This document shows, piece by piece, positions 36,101 through 45,943 of a stretch of DNA of 64,000 bases. Below the pieces are notes generated by a model that saw only the letters and a program-made list of their open reading frames with translations, searched no databases and was not told the DNA's origin. A program made the position numbers and the translations under genes. Origin of the DNA: Mytilus trossulus (Eukaryota; Mollusca; Bivalvia; Mytilida; Mytilidae); the NCBI RefSeq assembly GCF_036588685.1, contig NC_086377.1:66397233-66461232 (forward strand), written 5' to 3'. Each line of letters begins with the position of its first letter. Position 1 is the stretch's first letter.

Positions 36101-36675
36101 TATACTGTCTCCGAGTGGTAATTAGGGTGTGTGTAAATTTGTATGTGCTCTATTTTATACTGTCTCCGAGTGGTAATTCGGGTGTGTGTATGTGCTATAT
36201 TTTATACTGTCTCCGAGTGGTAATTCTGTTGAGTTGATGTGATCTATCTTATACTGTCTCTGAGTGGTAATTCAGGTGTGTGTATGTGCTCTATCTTATA
36301 CTGTCTCCGCGTGGTAATTCGGCTGTGTGTATGTGCTCTATTATATACTGTCTCCGAGAGGTAATTCGGGTGTGTGTATGTGCTCTATTTTATACTGTCT
36401 CCGAGTGGTAATTCGGGTGTGTGTATGTGCTCTATTTTATACTGTCTCCGAGTGGTAATTCGGATGTGTGTATGTGCTCTATTTTATACTGTCTCCGAGT
36501 GGTAATTCTTGTGAGTTTATGTGATCTATTTTATACTGTCTCCGAGTGCTATTTCGGGTGTGTGTATGTGCTCTATTATATACTGTCTCCGAGAGGTAAT
36601 TCGGGTGTGTGTATGTGCTCTATATTATACTGTCTCCGAGTGGTAATTCGGGTGTGTGTATTTTCTCTATTTTAT
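33189..36675 (+). repeat. Higher-order repeat copy C, more diverged end
   Basis: Aligned with copy B at offset 3448, then 3576 bp after the block missing in B (e.g. 30728/34304). It carries a 10-bp deletion (TTATACTGTC) near 33483 relative to copy A. Beyond about 34900 the order of unit variants departs from copies A and B. Confidence 0.75.
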
Positions 36676-36689
36676 AACATGTATAATAT

Positions 36690-36960
36690 GTCGGGTTCGT
36701 CCGAACATGAGCAACACGACGGGTGCCACATACATGTGGAGCAGGATCGGCTTACCCTTCCAGAACACGTGAGGTCACCCCCAGTTTTTGGTGGGCTCAT
36801 GATGGTTCTTCTTTAGTTTTCAGTGTTGTGTCGTGTATACTATTGTTTGTCTGTTTGCCTTTTATTCGTAAGCCATTGCGTTGTTAGTTTGTTTTCGATC
36901 TATGAGTTTGACTGTCACTCTGGGATCTTTTGACCCTCTCTTTTGTGTCTAAAAAATGTC
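36690..36960 (+). repeat. Dispersed repeat (GAGCAACACGACGGGTGCC family), copy 1
   Basis: Contains GAACATGAGCAACACGACGG, TGCCACATACATGTGGAGCA, AGGTCACCCCCAGTTTTTGG, TGTTGTGTCGTGTATACTAT, CGTTGTTAGTTTGTTTTCG and ATGAGTTTGACTGTC. The same blocks in the same order occur at 46467-46705. Non-coding and familiar from mussel sequence. Confidence 0.75.
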
Positions 36961-37141
36961 AATTCGTGCGTGTACCTTAGTGTCAGTTATATGCGTCTTT
37001 TTCGAAGGAAACGACGATTTTAACTTCGACGGTTGGTGGTCAGTGTCATTCTTTTATTTCCTTTATAAATTAATTTCGAAGCACGCAAGCTTTAATATAT
37101 TTTTTTTAAGAATTTATCATTAATTTTAATAACGAAAACAT

Positions 37142-37262
37142 TAATCAGAATATATTTTAACGAAAAAGGCTGGCATTATATTTTAGCGTAAACATGGTAA
37201 AAGGCTGGCATTATATTTTAACGAAAAAGGCTGGCATTATATTTTAGCGAAAAAGGCTGGCA
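37142..37262 (+). repeat. ~28-bp tandem repeat (AAAAGGCTGGCATTATATTT)
   Basis: Four units of AAAAGGCTGGCATTATATTT plus TA(A/G)CG, the first with an altered junction GTAAACATGGT. Located between the large array and the 3' end of the minus-strand zinc-finger gene. Confidence 0.7.
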
Positions 37263-37462
37263 TAAACCCCTACCATCAAAGTTAAATGATAATTTCCTAT
37301 TTATTAAACACTATATATATCAAATATATAATATAATGTTTAATACGACTTGTCAGATAAGGCCATACAAAAGGTAATTTGTTCAGAGTTTCCTCCCTTA
37401 GAAATATAGGTAAGAATGGCATGAATGGCAGCCTTGACATCCCTGATTTTGCTTATTTTGAA

Positions 37463-38584
37463 CTAAACTAATGTGTCCTTCTTATTATTATGCTTTGTCA
37501 TATGTCTGGCATATAAAATTGAAAGGCTAAATGTTTGACCACATGTTTCACATTCATATGGGTTCTCGCCTGTATGTATTCTCATGTGATTCTGTAAGTT
37601 ATGTTTCAGAATAAAATCTTTTTCACAAATATCACATTTATAAGGTCTTTCAACACATTTAGAATGCCTGCTTGCGTGTCGTTCAACGTCGATTTTATAA
37701 TTAAAACCTCTACCACATACATTACACGCAAATGGTAGATCGCCAGTATGTATTCTCATGTGTAGTCGTAAGTGTTCCTTCCTAGTGAACGTTTTATCAC
37801 ATATTTCACATTGATGAGGTCTATCACCAGTATGTGTTCTCATATGTCTCGTTAAGTCAGGACGCTGACTAAATTCCTTTTCACATACATCACATTTACA
37901 CATTTTACACGGTTTATCACCTGTATGTGTTCTCATGTGGGTCCGCATGTGAGAACTCTGTCTAAATGCCTTATCACATATATCACATTTGTATGGTTTA
38001 TCACCAGTATGTGTTCTTGTGTGTTTTTGTAAGAGATTTGACATACGAAATACTGAGCCACAAACGTCACATTTATAAGGTTTATCAACAGTATGTATCC
38101 CCATGTGTTGCTGTAGGTATTTATTTTTACTGAAATCCACACCACACATTCCACATTTAAAACGTTCATTACCTTTAGGTTTTATAATGCGACTCTTTTT
38201 TTCTGTCTTGTCCTGTCCACCGTTGATTGTCTCTAAATTGTCTGTAGGTTTGTCGTCAGGGGAGATACCTGTTAAAATCTCTTTATTTTTCGTTTCTGAT
38301 AACCCATCCCTGTTCATCAGTTGGTTTGTACTAGTCTTATCAAGAGGAATGACTGTAAGTTTATTTTCAGTATCAGAAAGCATTTTTGTTTCTGTCTTGT
38401 CCTGTCCACCGTGGACAATCTCTAAGTTGTCTGTAAGTTGTTCAGGGTCTGTCTTGTCCTGTCCACCATGGAACGTCGCTAAATTGTCTGTTGGTTGGAC
38501 AACTGTTAAAATCTCTTTATTCTCCATTTCCAAAAATCTATCTTTTCCCGCCCTTTCCTGTCCACTACGACCAATGTGAAACAT
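37463..38584 (-). CDS. C2H2 zinc-finger protein, 8 fingers, with N-terminal HGGQDKTE repeats
   Basis: This encodes 373 residues starting at a true ATG (38584-38582) and ending TAG at 37463. Residues 1-140 form a hydrophilic region with repeated blocks: NKEILTVVQPTDNLATFHGG, QDKTDPEQLTDNLEIVHGGQ, NKLTVIPLDKTSTNQL, NKEILTGISPDDKP and TDNLETINGGQDKTE. No known effector domain is seen there. Eight tandem C2H2 fingers follow (about residues 142-366), for example YKCDVCGSVFRMSNLLQKH and FACNVCGRGFNYKIDVERH, with TGDKP-type linkers. One longer linker (SKCVERP) lies between fingers 6 and 7, and an extra CKM lies before finger 4. It is probably a nuclear DNA-binding protein; the target is unknown. A broken paralogue of its N-terminal part lies at 25121-25596 in the opposite orientation, across the minisatellite. 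The plus-strand frame at 38103-38579 is a shadow. Confidence 0.85.
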   Translation of the reverse strand: MFHIGRSGQERAGKDRFLEMENKEILTVVQPTDNLATFHGGQDKTDPEQLTDNLEIVHGGQDKTETKMLSDTENKLTVIPLDKTSTNQLMNRDGLSETKNKEILTGISPDDKPTDNLETINGGQDKTEKKSRIIKPKGNERFKCGMCGVDFSKNKYLQQHMGIHTVDKPYKCDVCGSVFRMSNLLQKHTRTHTGDKPYKCDICDKAFRQSSHMRTHMRTHTGDKPCKMCKCDVCEKEFSQRPDLTRHMRTHTGDRPHQCEICDKTFTRKEHLRLHMRIHTGDLPFACNVCGRGFNYKIDVERHASRHSKCVERPYKCDICEKDFILKHNLQNHMRIHTGENPYECETCGQTFSLSILYARHMTKHNNKKDTLV

Positions 38585-38975
38585 CTTAGAATTGTCTCGG
38601 CAGGTTAGAATAACAGGGATTGTAACGAAGAATGCTATATTTCCACGATTTTATCTTTTCTTCTTGTCCACTCAGCCAACCTTAAAATGATAAAATTTAA
38701 GTGTATATTATTTACTTAGTTAATAAATACATGGAATATTCCTCTCTGAACGTCGGGATTGCCTTGTGCGACGAAAACTTATTTCAAATCTTAAAACAAA
38801 TAGAAAAGATTGAATAATAAATGTACTTTAAATCGGTACTGATTATCATTGTGTGCGATGTCTTTAGTTATAAAACAAAACGAAAAAGAAAATAACTATG
38901 TTAATTTTATATTCAGAAGTTAAGTTAAAAAAAGTATAGACAGTATAGAATAAAACATTCATTTCGCTTGGATTC
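38585..38975. other. 5' flank of the minus-strand zinc-finger gene
   Basis: AT-rich. On the minus strand TTATTCTAACCTGCCGAG ends in an AG 11 bases before the ATG, a possible but weak splice acceptor. No promoter element can be named with confidence. Confidence 0.3.
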
Positions 38976-39077
38976 GGGAGATATAAAGATTTTTTCACCC
39001 TCGAAGTGTCATATTGCCCTCGGTCGATGCCCTGATGAAATATGTTTTTCTTGGGTGAATAAATCTTCATATTTCCC
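38976..39077. repeat. Compact hairpin with CCCTCGG loop
   Basis: Left arm GGGAGATATAAAGATTTTTT then CACCC. The right arm GGGTGAATAAATCTTCATAT then TTCCC pairs with it, with two or three mismatches. The ~50-bp loop holds CCCTCGAAGTG and CCCTCGGTCGATGCCC and can itself fold (TCATATTGCC / GATGAAATATG). It has the same design as the hairpins at 21405 and 43197. Confidence 0.65.
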
Positions 39078-39985
39078 TCAGGTACGGGAAATAAATGTAT
39101 ACAATTAACTTATACAAATATTCAATGGAAACATGCAAACAACTGTGCCATGAGCGCATGATACGTCCGTCACTATTTCGATAAAGTTCAATAATTTCTC
39201 AATATGTTATATCAGTTTATAGAAAAAAAACAATAGTAACTAAATGGAGGTTATCTTAATAGATATGAATCTGTCATCAAAGTCTAATGACAACCGTTTT
39301 TAGCACTTTGAGGATATTGTACGAAAACGTGAAATTCACCCCTTTTTCCGACGTAGTCGGTATAGTTTCTGTTTGTGTCCTTTGAACTTAAGGACGCTTA
39401 ACTATGGCAACAGAATACGCATGCTCGAAAATCCTTTCTGTGATTAGACAAAATGCTGTCATGGTGGGTGATTTGGTTGTGTTCGAAAAAACGTCTCGTT
39501 TATTATATCGTGATGGAAAGCAAGTGAAAAACTATAAATATTTGAACTAGATCTTACAAAGATTTATATTTTTATTAAAATGATTGTTTCTTCAATAGCT
39601 CTTTGCATCCATGACAGTTGTTTATTCGGGACAATCATATAATTTTCAATGTAAAATTTGTTGTACGAACGTACATGAATTTTAGAACGCACCTTCGCAT
39701 GTGAGATTTCGACGGGGTTTTGGTGAATATAACAGAATGATACGAGGACCGAGAATACTGAACACAAACAGAGAAAACGTTATTTGAATCGTCTATCGAA
39801 ATGACAGTTTTAAACATATACTCAAATTTAAATACGTCATTGTACGTCGGATATCTTTTTTAAAGATAGTTCTTGTTATAAATAAAATCTTAAAACTCAA
39901 AAACATAAAATCTATAAGATTTAAAGAAATCAAAAGGAAACTGACAGCAATAGTAATAAACTATCTACCAAAGTGCCACAAATCA
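39078..39985. other. AT-rich spacer, no supported gene
   Basis: Two overlapping minus-strand frames (39564-39817) lack any recognisable domain. TTTTTCCGACGTAGTCGG near 39343 contains a short palindrome. Nothing else seen. Confidence 0.35.
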
Positions 39986-40045
39986 AATCTGAAAAAATTG
40001 TTGAGTTATTGTCCAAAAACTGGAAAATCCCCCCTTTTGTAATAA

Positions 40046-40068
40046 CCCCCCCCCCCCCCCCCCCCCCC
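40046..40068 (+). repeat. Poly-C tract of 23 bases
   Basis: An uninterrupted run of C between AATAA and GTAAATTTGG. It lies in a dispersed repeat whose sister phrase at 40183 has only a short C run, so it looks like an expansion. Long poly-C runs are prone to sequencing error. Confidence 0.8.
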
Positions 40069-40149
40069 GTAAATTTGGAACATATAGTCTAACACTGATA
40101 ATAATTAAAAGGGAGCTCATTTTGCTGGAAATAAATTAATCACTAATCT

Positions 40150-40640
40150 TTCTTGCAAAATGGTGAAATTGCTTTTCGTAATTGTCCGAAAACTTGAAAA
40201 TCCACCCTTTTTATTGAATAAACCCTTAAACTCAGAAACGGTTAAACCGCATTTTATAAAAGATATGGTTAAAATCTCAATTCAAATTCCTAATGAAGTT
40301 CGTAAACATAATAACCCATGTAATAATTTATAAGCAGTGTAAGCGAGGTAAATTAAATCCAAATTTTACCTAAACAAGTAATTGTCCATTAACCACCATT
40401 AACCAGGGCACCCCTGTTTCCACCCTTTTTTGGTCCCTTATTTTGGGCCATCACTTCCTTTCTGGTATGGAAACTTGTGGTATAATTTTAGAGAGATTTA
40501 TATACTGGAAACAGAAAAATGCTTATATGAGCCCCATTTTATCCCCTATGCCGTAAACACCCAAATCAATCCCAACCTTCCTTTTGTAGTTATTAACCTT
40601 GTGTTTGAATTTCAAAGATTTTATTGATTGTAAAACGAGG
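40150..40640 (+). repeat. Dispersed repeat, copy 3 (CCCCAAAATCAA family)
   Basis: Blocks GGGCACCCCTGTTTCC, GGAAACAGAAAAATGCTTAT, CCCAAATCAATCCCAACC, TTCCTTTTGTAGTTATTAAC and TTCAAAGATTTTATTGATTG align with 6160-6660. It is the upstream edge of duplication copy 2. Confidence 0.6.
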
Positions 40641-41097
40641 GAGATTCTTATAACTTATCAATGTTAAATAGGCTTTCCATACATTTTCCGATCAAACAAA
40701 GAATTTCGGATGAACGTGATTTTGCCGGTTAAAAATACACACTTTTTTTATATTCATCTTGATTTAAGTGAATATATAAATTACTATATCAAATTGCAAT
40801 TATTCAAACTCTTACCTTTTGTTAGACTAGTAAATGTAAACAAGCTTAATTCAACCTTAACGTGACGTGCATCTCGAAGCAAAATTCAAAGGGAGATAAT
40901 AAAGATATACCTATGGAACGCCTGATTGCAAATATTGGAATGCAGTACAGAATAGTATGTAACCTTTTAAAACAGTTAGTATGTCACCTTAGCTCAAATT
41001 AACTAGAATCCAAAAGACCCATATAAATATAAATTATGAATATAAAAAAAAATCATAAAGCTTCCAGCGAAACCATTATTTTTAAGACTAATTCTAA

Positions 41098-41848
41098 TCT
41101 ATAATACTAAAATTACGAGGTCCAATTTGTCAGCCGTCATCACGCAAAAACGACGAATCAAAGAATTCAACTTTATATATAACTTATATAGTACAAAGGT
41201 GTAGATTAAAAATTACACCACTCCAGGCCCTTTTGTTTTCCACCTACTAATATTGCCAATAATTGAGAAGTTCCGGGTCGAGTCCGATATCAATACCAAA
41301 AGTATATTTACCTGTTACCTATTACCTTATCTGTACCTTCCGTATCTGACAGGCGCACCTCCGAACGGTGTATTCAGGATTAATATGCTATATACACGGG
41401 TCATAATCGCAGGGTTGACACTACTGTATTGTCAAATTTTTACCTATCGTAGTTTTTTAAATCAGTAAGACATTCTAAGATAACAATACGAAAACTAAAA
41501 ATCTGGATTAAAAATAAGGCGTATAGGTACAGTTTTCAATTTGTTAGCAGGCATGACGTAAAACAGCGAATCAAAGAATTCAAATTTATTTATAACTAAT
41601 ATAAAACAATGCTGTTGATTAAAAAATGCCTATGACCTTTTGTTTTCCAAAAAAATAATATTACCAATAATTGATAAGTTCCAGTTCGACAGGTTCAAAC
41701 AGAAAGATTTGAAAGCAGAGTAAACTGTGTATCTTATAATCGGCATGACTTTATCAGCTGACAATACTAATACTAAAATAAGGCTTGCGCATAGTCATAT
41801 ACTTTTTTAATTCAGTCACGGCCCCGCGATATCACGGGTGTGTTCTAG
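41098..41848 (+). mobile_element. Helitron-like non-autonomous element 1
   Basis: 5' end TCTATAATACTAAAAT preceded by A (41097). 3' end CTAG followed by T (41849). A 16-bp near-palindrome CCCGCGATATCACGGG (41823-41838) lies six bases before the CTAG. TC at the 5' end, CTRR at the 3' end, a subterminal hairpin and insertion between A and T are the defining marks of Helitrons. No Rep/helicase gene is present. An internal block (AATCAAAGAATTCAA... CCAATAATTGA-AAGTTCC) occurs twice, near 41156-41272 and 41569-41682. The open frame at 41253-41468 is probably chance. Confidence 0.75.
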
Positions 41849-43196
41849 TATTTATAATTTTTAGGTATTAAAACCTTTTTTAAGTCCAATTTGAATTTTG
41901 AAAATTCGGATGACAAACCTTTTGAAGCGTTTAAACAAATAAAAAGTAATATTTGATGTGAATTAAAAGAAGAAAATTCACAAAACTTTCTATAAAATTA
42001 TCTCCCCTTATTTTGAAAAGTTGTATTTAACCAAAAAAAATATGATAGGAAGCAATGCCGTCTGATAAAACACATTACTTGTTATCAACTTAAAGAACGA
42101 TACTAAATAAATTTCTGAAAAAAAAATCTTGGAAAAGAAAGAAAAGCTGTTGTTTACGGTTACTAACAACTAGGCCACACTTAAAAATATTTTGGTTTGC
42201 TCAAACCCTACCCAAAGGTTGAAATAGAAGGGTATTTTTTTTGTAAAAGAAATTGAAGTATCAGATGTATATTAGTCTTCATGCCTATTTGATTAAAAAA
42301 ATCTTCTTCAAATCAGGACAATAAGATAAATTTGAGTAGGCAGCTTTTTTCTGGGTAGGTAGCGTTTGGGCAAACAAACCTATTATTTATTATGGCCCTA
42401 TCTACTAACCTTTCTCGACCATTTTCAATATGTTGACGTGAACGTGAGGAAATTAGAATAGATTTGATATGACCCTTTTGTAAGGTTCTATACAGTTTGC
42501 ATTCCTATAGCAAAATAGCATATTTTTACAAAAATGGATTTTTACAGGCACAAGCAATTTAGCAAACTTGCTATTATACCGGTTCTTTGTTATAAAGAGG
42601 GTAAAATAGATTCTTTTGACTTATGAAAAGTTTTTTAAAATTGTGCACTTAAAAGAATCGACTAATTATAATTTACTGATATACTGGAAAATGCCAGATT
42701 CATTCGTTTAAAGGGGGTTCCCAACCCAGGGCAAAATGGGGAGGGGTCCCAACTATATGCTCCCATTCAAATGCATTGATCGTCCAAAAATAGGGGTTTC
42801 CTACCCCCAGACACCTCCCCACCCTGGAACCACCACAGTCAGGTATTCCAAACCGCGAAAAATAGTTGAGAGACATAATCGTTAAAACATGTTAAAAACA
42901 TTCATCAGTCAATGTGAAATTAATAATTTATAACAAGAAAAAAATAATTAAGTAACAACAGCTGAAAGCCACCAATGGGTCTTTATCATAGAGTGTAATT
43001 ACTAGTGTATCGCTAGACAAACAAAAATAAGGCATGCATAACTAATTTTATTACACTACACTCCAAGACATCGTTTCTGGTCTTATCTGACAGTTCAACT
43101 TAACTGCAGATAATAAAACTAGCAACTTGTTAAATTAGCCATGCATCATTTATTTTCTCGGTACACAAATTAGTATAGATTCTTACATTGATACCA

Positions 43197-43319
43197 GTGG
43201 ATTATCGGATTTATCCAATCGAGATAGTTAAATTATCAATTTTAAAGTTCGAGCCGCCTCGGCGAGTACTTTAAAATTTATAATTTAACTATCGAGATTG
43301 GATAAATCCGATAATCCAC
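43197..43319. repeat. Near-perfect hairpin with GC-rich CCTCGGCG loop
   Basis: The left arm GTGGATTATCGGATTTATCC, AATCGAGATAGTTAAATTAT, AATTTTAAAGT pairs with the right arm ending at 43319 with only a few mismatches, giving ~52-bp arms. The loop is tcgagccgcctcggcgag. It is either a palindromic mini-transposon or a locus making a hairpin RNA. Confidence 0.85.
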
Positions 43320-43548
43320 GAGTAACGAGGTCAGCCAAAAGGTCATGACCCTTAAAATCATCCAATGATCTTCTTAGATCACCAGCAACCACACGTTGAT
43401 TAAATCTTTTTATACAATGGGTTCGAAAAGGGATAAATTTCCATAGAATTAGAGAAACGGTTATACAGCCCAAGTTATACAAGGCCAATACTTAAAATAA
43501 TATTACAATAACCAGAGCCGGTATAACAGCCACCACCTTCAATATAAA

Positions 43549-43810
43549 AAGAAGATGTGGTATGATTGCGGATGAGACAACTGTCAAAAGAAAGACCAAA
43601 ATGACACAGACATTAACAACAATGGATCACCGTACGGCCTTCAACAATGAGCAAAGCCCATACCGCATAGTCAGTTATATAAGGCCCCTATAAAACAGTG
43701 TAAAACAATTCAAACGAGAAAACTAACGGCCTTATCTATATATATAAAAAAATGAACAAAAAAAATATGTTACACATAAAACTAACGACAACCACTGAAT
43801 TACAGGCTCC
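43549..43810 (+). repeat. Mussel-type dispersed repeat (GATGTGGTATGA family), longest copy
   Basis: GAAGATGTGGTATGATTGCG, ATGAGACAACTGTC, CACCGTACGGCCTTCAACAA, GCAAAGCCCATACCGCATAG, TATAAGGCCCCTATAAAACA, CAATTCAAACGAGAAAAC, CTAACGGCCTTATC and ACGACAACCACTGAATTACA in order. A useful reference for the other copies. Confidence 0.85.
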
Positions 43811-43896
43811 AGACTAAAAACAGGCACATACATGTACGCATGGCTATCTTAGAATATTTATATCTTTCTAAAGACAAACCCTTATGAAACTGAATT

Positions 43897-45016
43897 GTTT
43901 GCCGCAAACTTGCTGCAAGCTTGCGGCAAACAAAAAGTTTGCAGGAACACAGAAAAAATTGTTTGCAGATGTTTGCCGCTAGCTGCAAACTTCCGGCAAA
44001 CATTGCTGCAAGCTTGCGGCAAGTTTGCAGAAACATCAATGTTTGCCAAAAGATTGCCAGAAAGTTTAAAATAAGAAAGAATGTTTGCCGCAAGATTGCA
44101 GAAAACTTTGACCATTCAATATGTTTGCCGCAAGATTGCAGAAAACTTTGACCATTCTATATGTTTGCCAGAACATTGCAGGAATTACACAATATTGACT
44201 GGGCATGCCTAGTTGGCACTTCCTGGATGCTAACAATTTGAAATTGTGGCTAGGTCATGTTGGTTATGTTCGGAAATGCATTTCACATATAAGAGATCAA
44301 GAAGGCATTTTGGTTCAATAATATGGGATAATCAGTATGTAACTGTGTAAGTACAAATGATTCATGGAACTGCATGTTTTGATAAAATATTTAATGTTAT
44401 CATCATACATAATTAAGTAAGCAACTATATATACATGTATGTGTGATTGAAAAACTTACTTTAAGCTATTATATGTTGGAATTTGTAACTGATGTACTGC
44501 ACCATCATGATCATGTTTATTAAGGTTAAGTTAAATTCTGTAATGCAATTATACTTAGCTTTATACTCAATACATATTGAGATTTTACCTTTTTCAGTTT
44601 TTCATACAGGTATATTATGTCATTTGAGAATGACTCATGTCCCTGTTTCAAAACTCAAATGCATGTATGTATTTCCTCACATCTCATGAGTTTGCAAGAA
44701 TTCTTTCAATGACTGTTTCTATAAGGACAGGAATTGGTTTTTTTAAAATGTTACTGTGTAATTTGAAAGAGAATAAATTGAATGTGTCTACACACATGAC
44801 ATTGGTATATGTGTAGTTCCTGCAAGTTTGCCGCAAGTTTGCCACAAAAATTTGCCGCAAGCTTGCAGCAAACAATTGTCGCAAGCTTGCGGCAAATCTA
44901 ATTTGCATAATTGTGTTTGCCGCAAGCTTGCCGCAAACTTCATTTGCATGGTAAAATGGTTGCGGCAAGTTTGCAGCAAACTTTCGGCAAATGTTTGCCG
45001 CAGGGCTTATTTTTCA
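43897..45016. mobile_element. Foldback element with TTTGCCGCAAGC iterons
   Basis: Left arm 43897-44180 and right arm 44818-45005 consist of many copies of TTTGCCGCAAGCTTGC and variants, including the perfect palindrome GCCGCAAGCTTGCGGC. TGAATT lies at both edges (43891-43896 and 45017-45022). The duplicate segment near 8932 reads ACTGAATTTATTC without the insert, i.e. the empty site, so the element is 1120 bp with a probable 6-bp target duplication. The ~630-bp core (TTGGCACTTCCTGGATGC...) has no coding capacity. Several frames over the arms (KLAANI, KLPANV) are translations of iterons. Confidence 0.8.
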
Positions 45017-45943
45017 TGAATTTATTCATAATATGATTATATATTTAATGAATTTACAGTCTAACAGATATTTTTTAAAGATATTTTTTATCACATAAAT
45101 TGAAGTAAGTATTTATCTGCACAGCTGAAAGTCATATTCATATCGTACCAAGGAGTAAATTGACAATGAAATGATGAAAATAAAAGCACATGGTAATTAA
45201 TCTAAATATATAGTCATTTAGGAGGGGCGAATAAACTAATCATCTTTTGATACCAGTGTCCAGCTGTTAATCCTTGACCACAGTCAAGATAAATATTGAA
45301 GTCTAGCTTATCTCATTGCATTATGTGTATTGCAACAAAAGTAATTTTTATAACATGGAAGTAAACAGAGAAAAGGGAAAATATATATGAAAAGGAGAAG
45401 ATCTAAACATTCTAAAGGGAAAAAATCTTACCCAAAAGGAACAAAACTATTTACGGATAAGAGTGTGAAAGTATCGTTGAAAGACTCTGACAAACGTTCA
45501 AGATTCTTAGTAATTTAGAAGGGTTATGCACTATCTCTGATGAGTAAGAAATAAAGTTAAATGTTTATTTAAAATTATATGTCATTGTAAATGCTGACGA
45601 TACTGTCTTAATGGCCGAATCTCAGACAGAATATGAAAGGCGAAAACGCGAAATGGCCTTAATCGGCCATCATACAATACAACACGCGATTATATTTGTT
45701 CTAAAACGACCACACGTGTGTGTTTCTAGGTCAATTATAACGAGGTAGTATGCATTATATCGATAACATGTAAACTAATTATGTTTGAAGATTTAGTTAA
45801 CGTGATATTGTTTATCTTCATCATATCTTAGGCGAGAGTATGCTGGTTTCATTATTTATATTAGATCGGAAAACAGAAATATAATATTATTGTCAAAAGT
45901 TTATAATTTGATTAATTTAACCGAAATCAAAGAAATATATACA

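Larger units (their letters stand above)
25597..36675 (+). repeat. 47-bp minisatellite array, ~11.1 kb, about 235 units
   Basis: The consensus unit runs GTGCTCTATCTTATACTGTC then TCCGAGTGGTAATTCGGGTG then TGTGTAT, 47 bp. Units vary by substitution and short indels. Two main variants alternate in blocks. One has CGGGTGTGTGTATGTGCTC. The other, TCTGGTATGTCTATGTTCTC, is concentrated at about 28300-29000, 31750-32450 and 35160-36050. Because 47 is not a multiple of 3, consecutive units are read in different frames and a TAA (in GAGTGGTAATTC) closes each frame about every 141 bp. The many MYVLYLILSPS-type frames are therefore by-products, not genes. The array begins inside a zinc-finger-gene fragment and ends at a dispersed repeat. 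Confidence 0.95.
40240..45735 (+). repeat. Segmental duplication, copy 2 (partner 6130-9960)
   Basis: Collinear with copy 1 but longer because of insertions: a Helitron-like element (41098-41848), a hairpin (43197-43319), a mussel repeat (43549-43810) and a foldback element (43897-45016). One short block is inverted between copies: GGTATATCTTTATTGTCTCC at 8025 corresponds to the complement of GAGATAATAAAGATATACC at 40894. No gene is seen in it. Confidence 0.75.

Noticed and set aside
25597-36675. Dozens of open frames of the MYVLYLILSPSGNSGVCMCS type, 60-167 residues
   Set aside because: They are translations of the 47-bp minisatellite in all three frames. Frames change with each unit and a TAA recurs every third unit. 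No codon-level constraint or domain.
25597-36675. CRISPR array
   Set aside because: The repeated units abut without spacers, and the DNA is clearly animal.
25597-36675. The minisatellite as binding array for the neighbouring zinc-finger proteins
   Set aside because: Attractive because zinc-finger families often track repeats, but I cannot derive binding specificity here. A finger-code prediction for 37463-38584 and 11439-12974 compared with the 47-bp unit would be needed; there is no present support.
38103-38579. 158-residue plus-strand frame
   Set aside because: Shadow of the minus-strand zinc-finger gene, antisense to its repeats and first fingers.
43800-45019. Several frames with KLAANI/KLPANV-like repeats on both strands
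   Set aside because: They translate the TTTGCCGCAAGC iterons of the foldback element.
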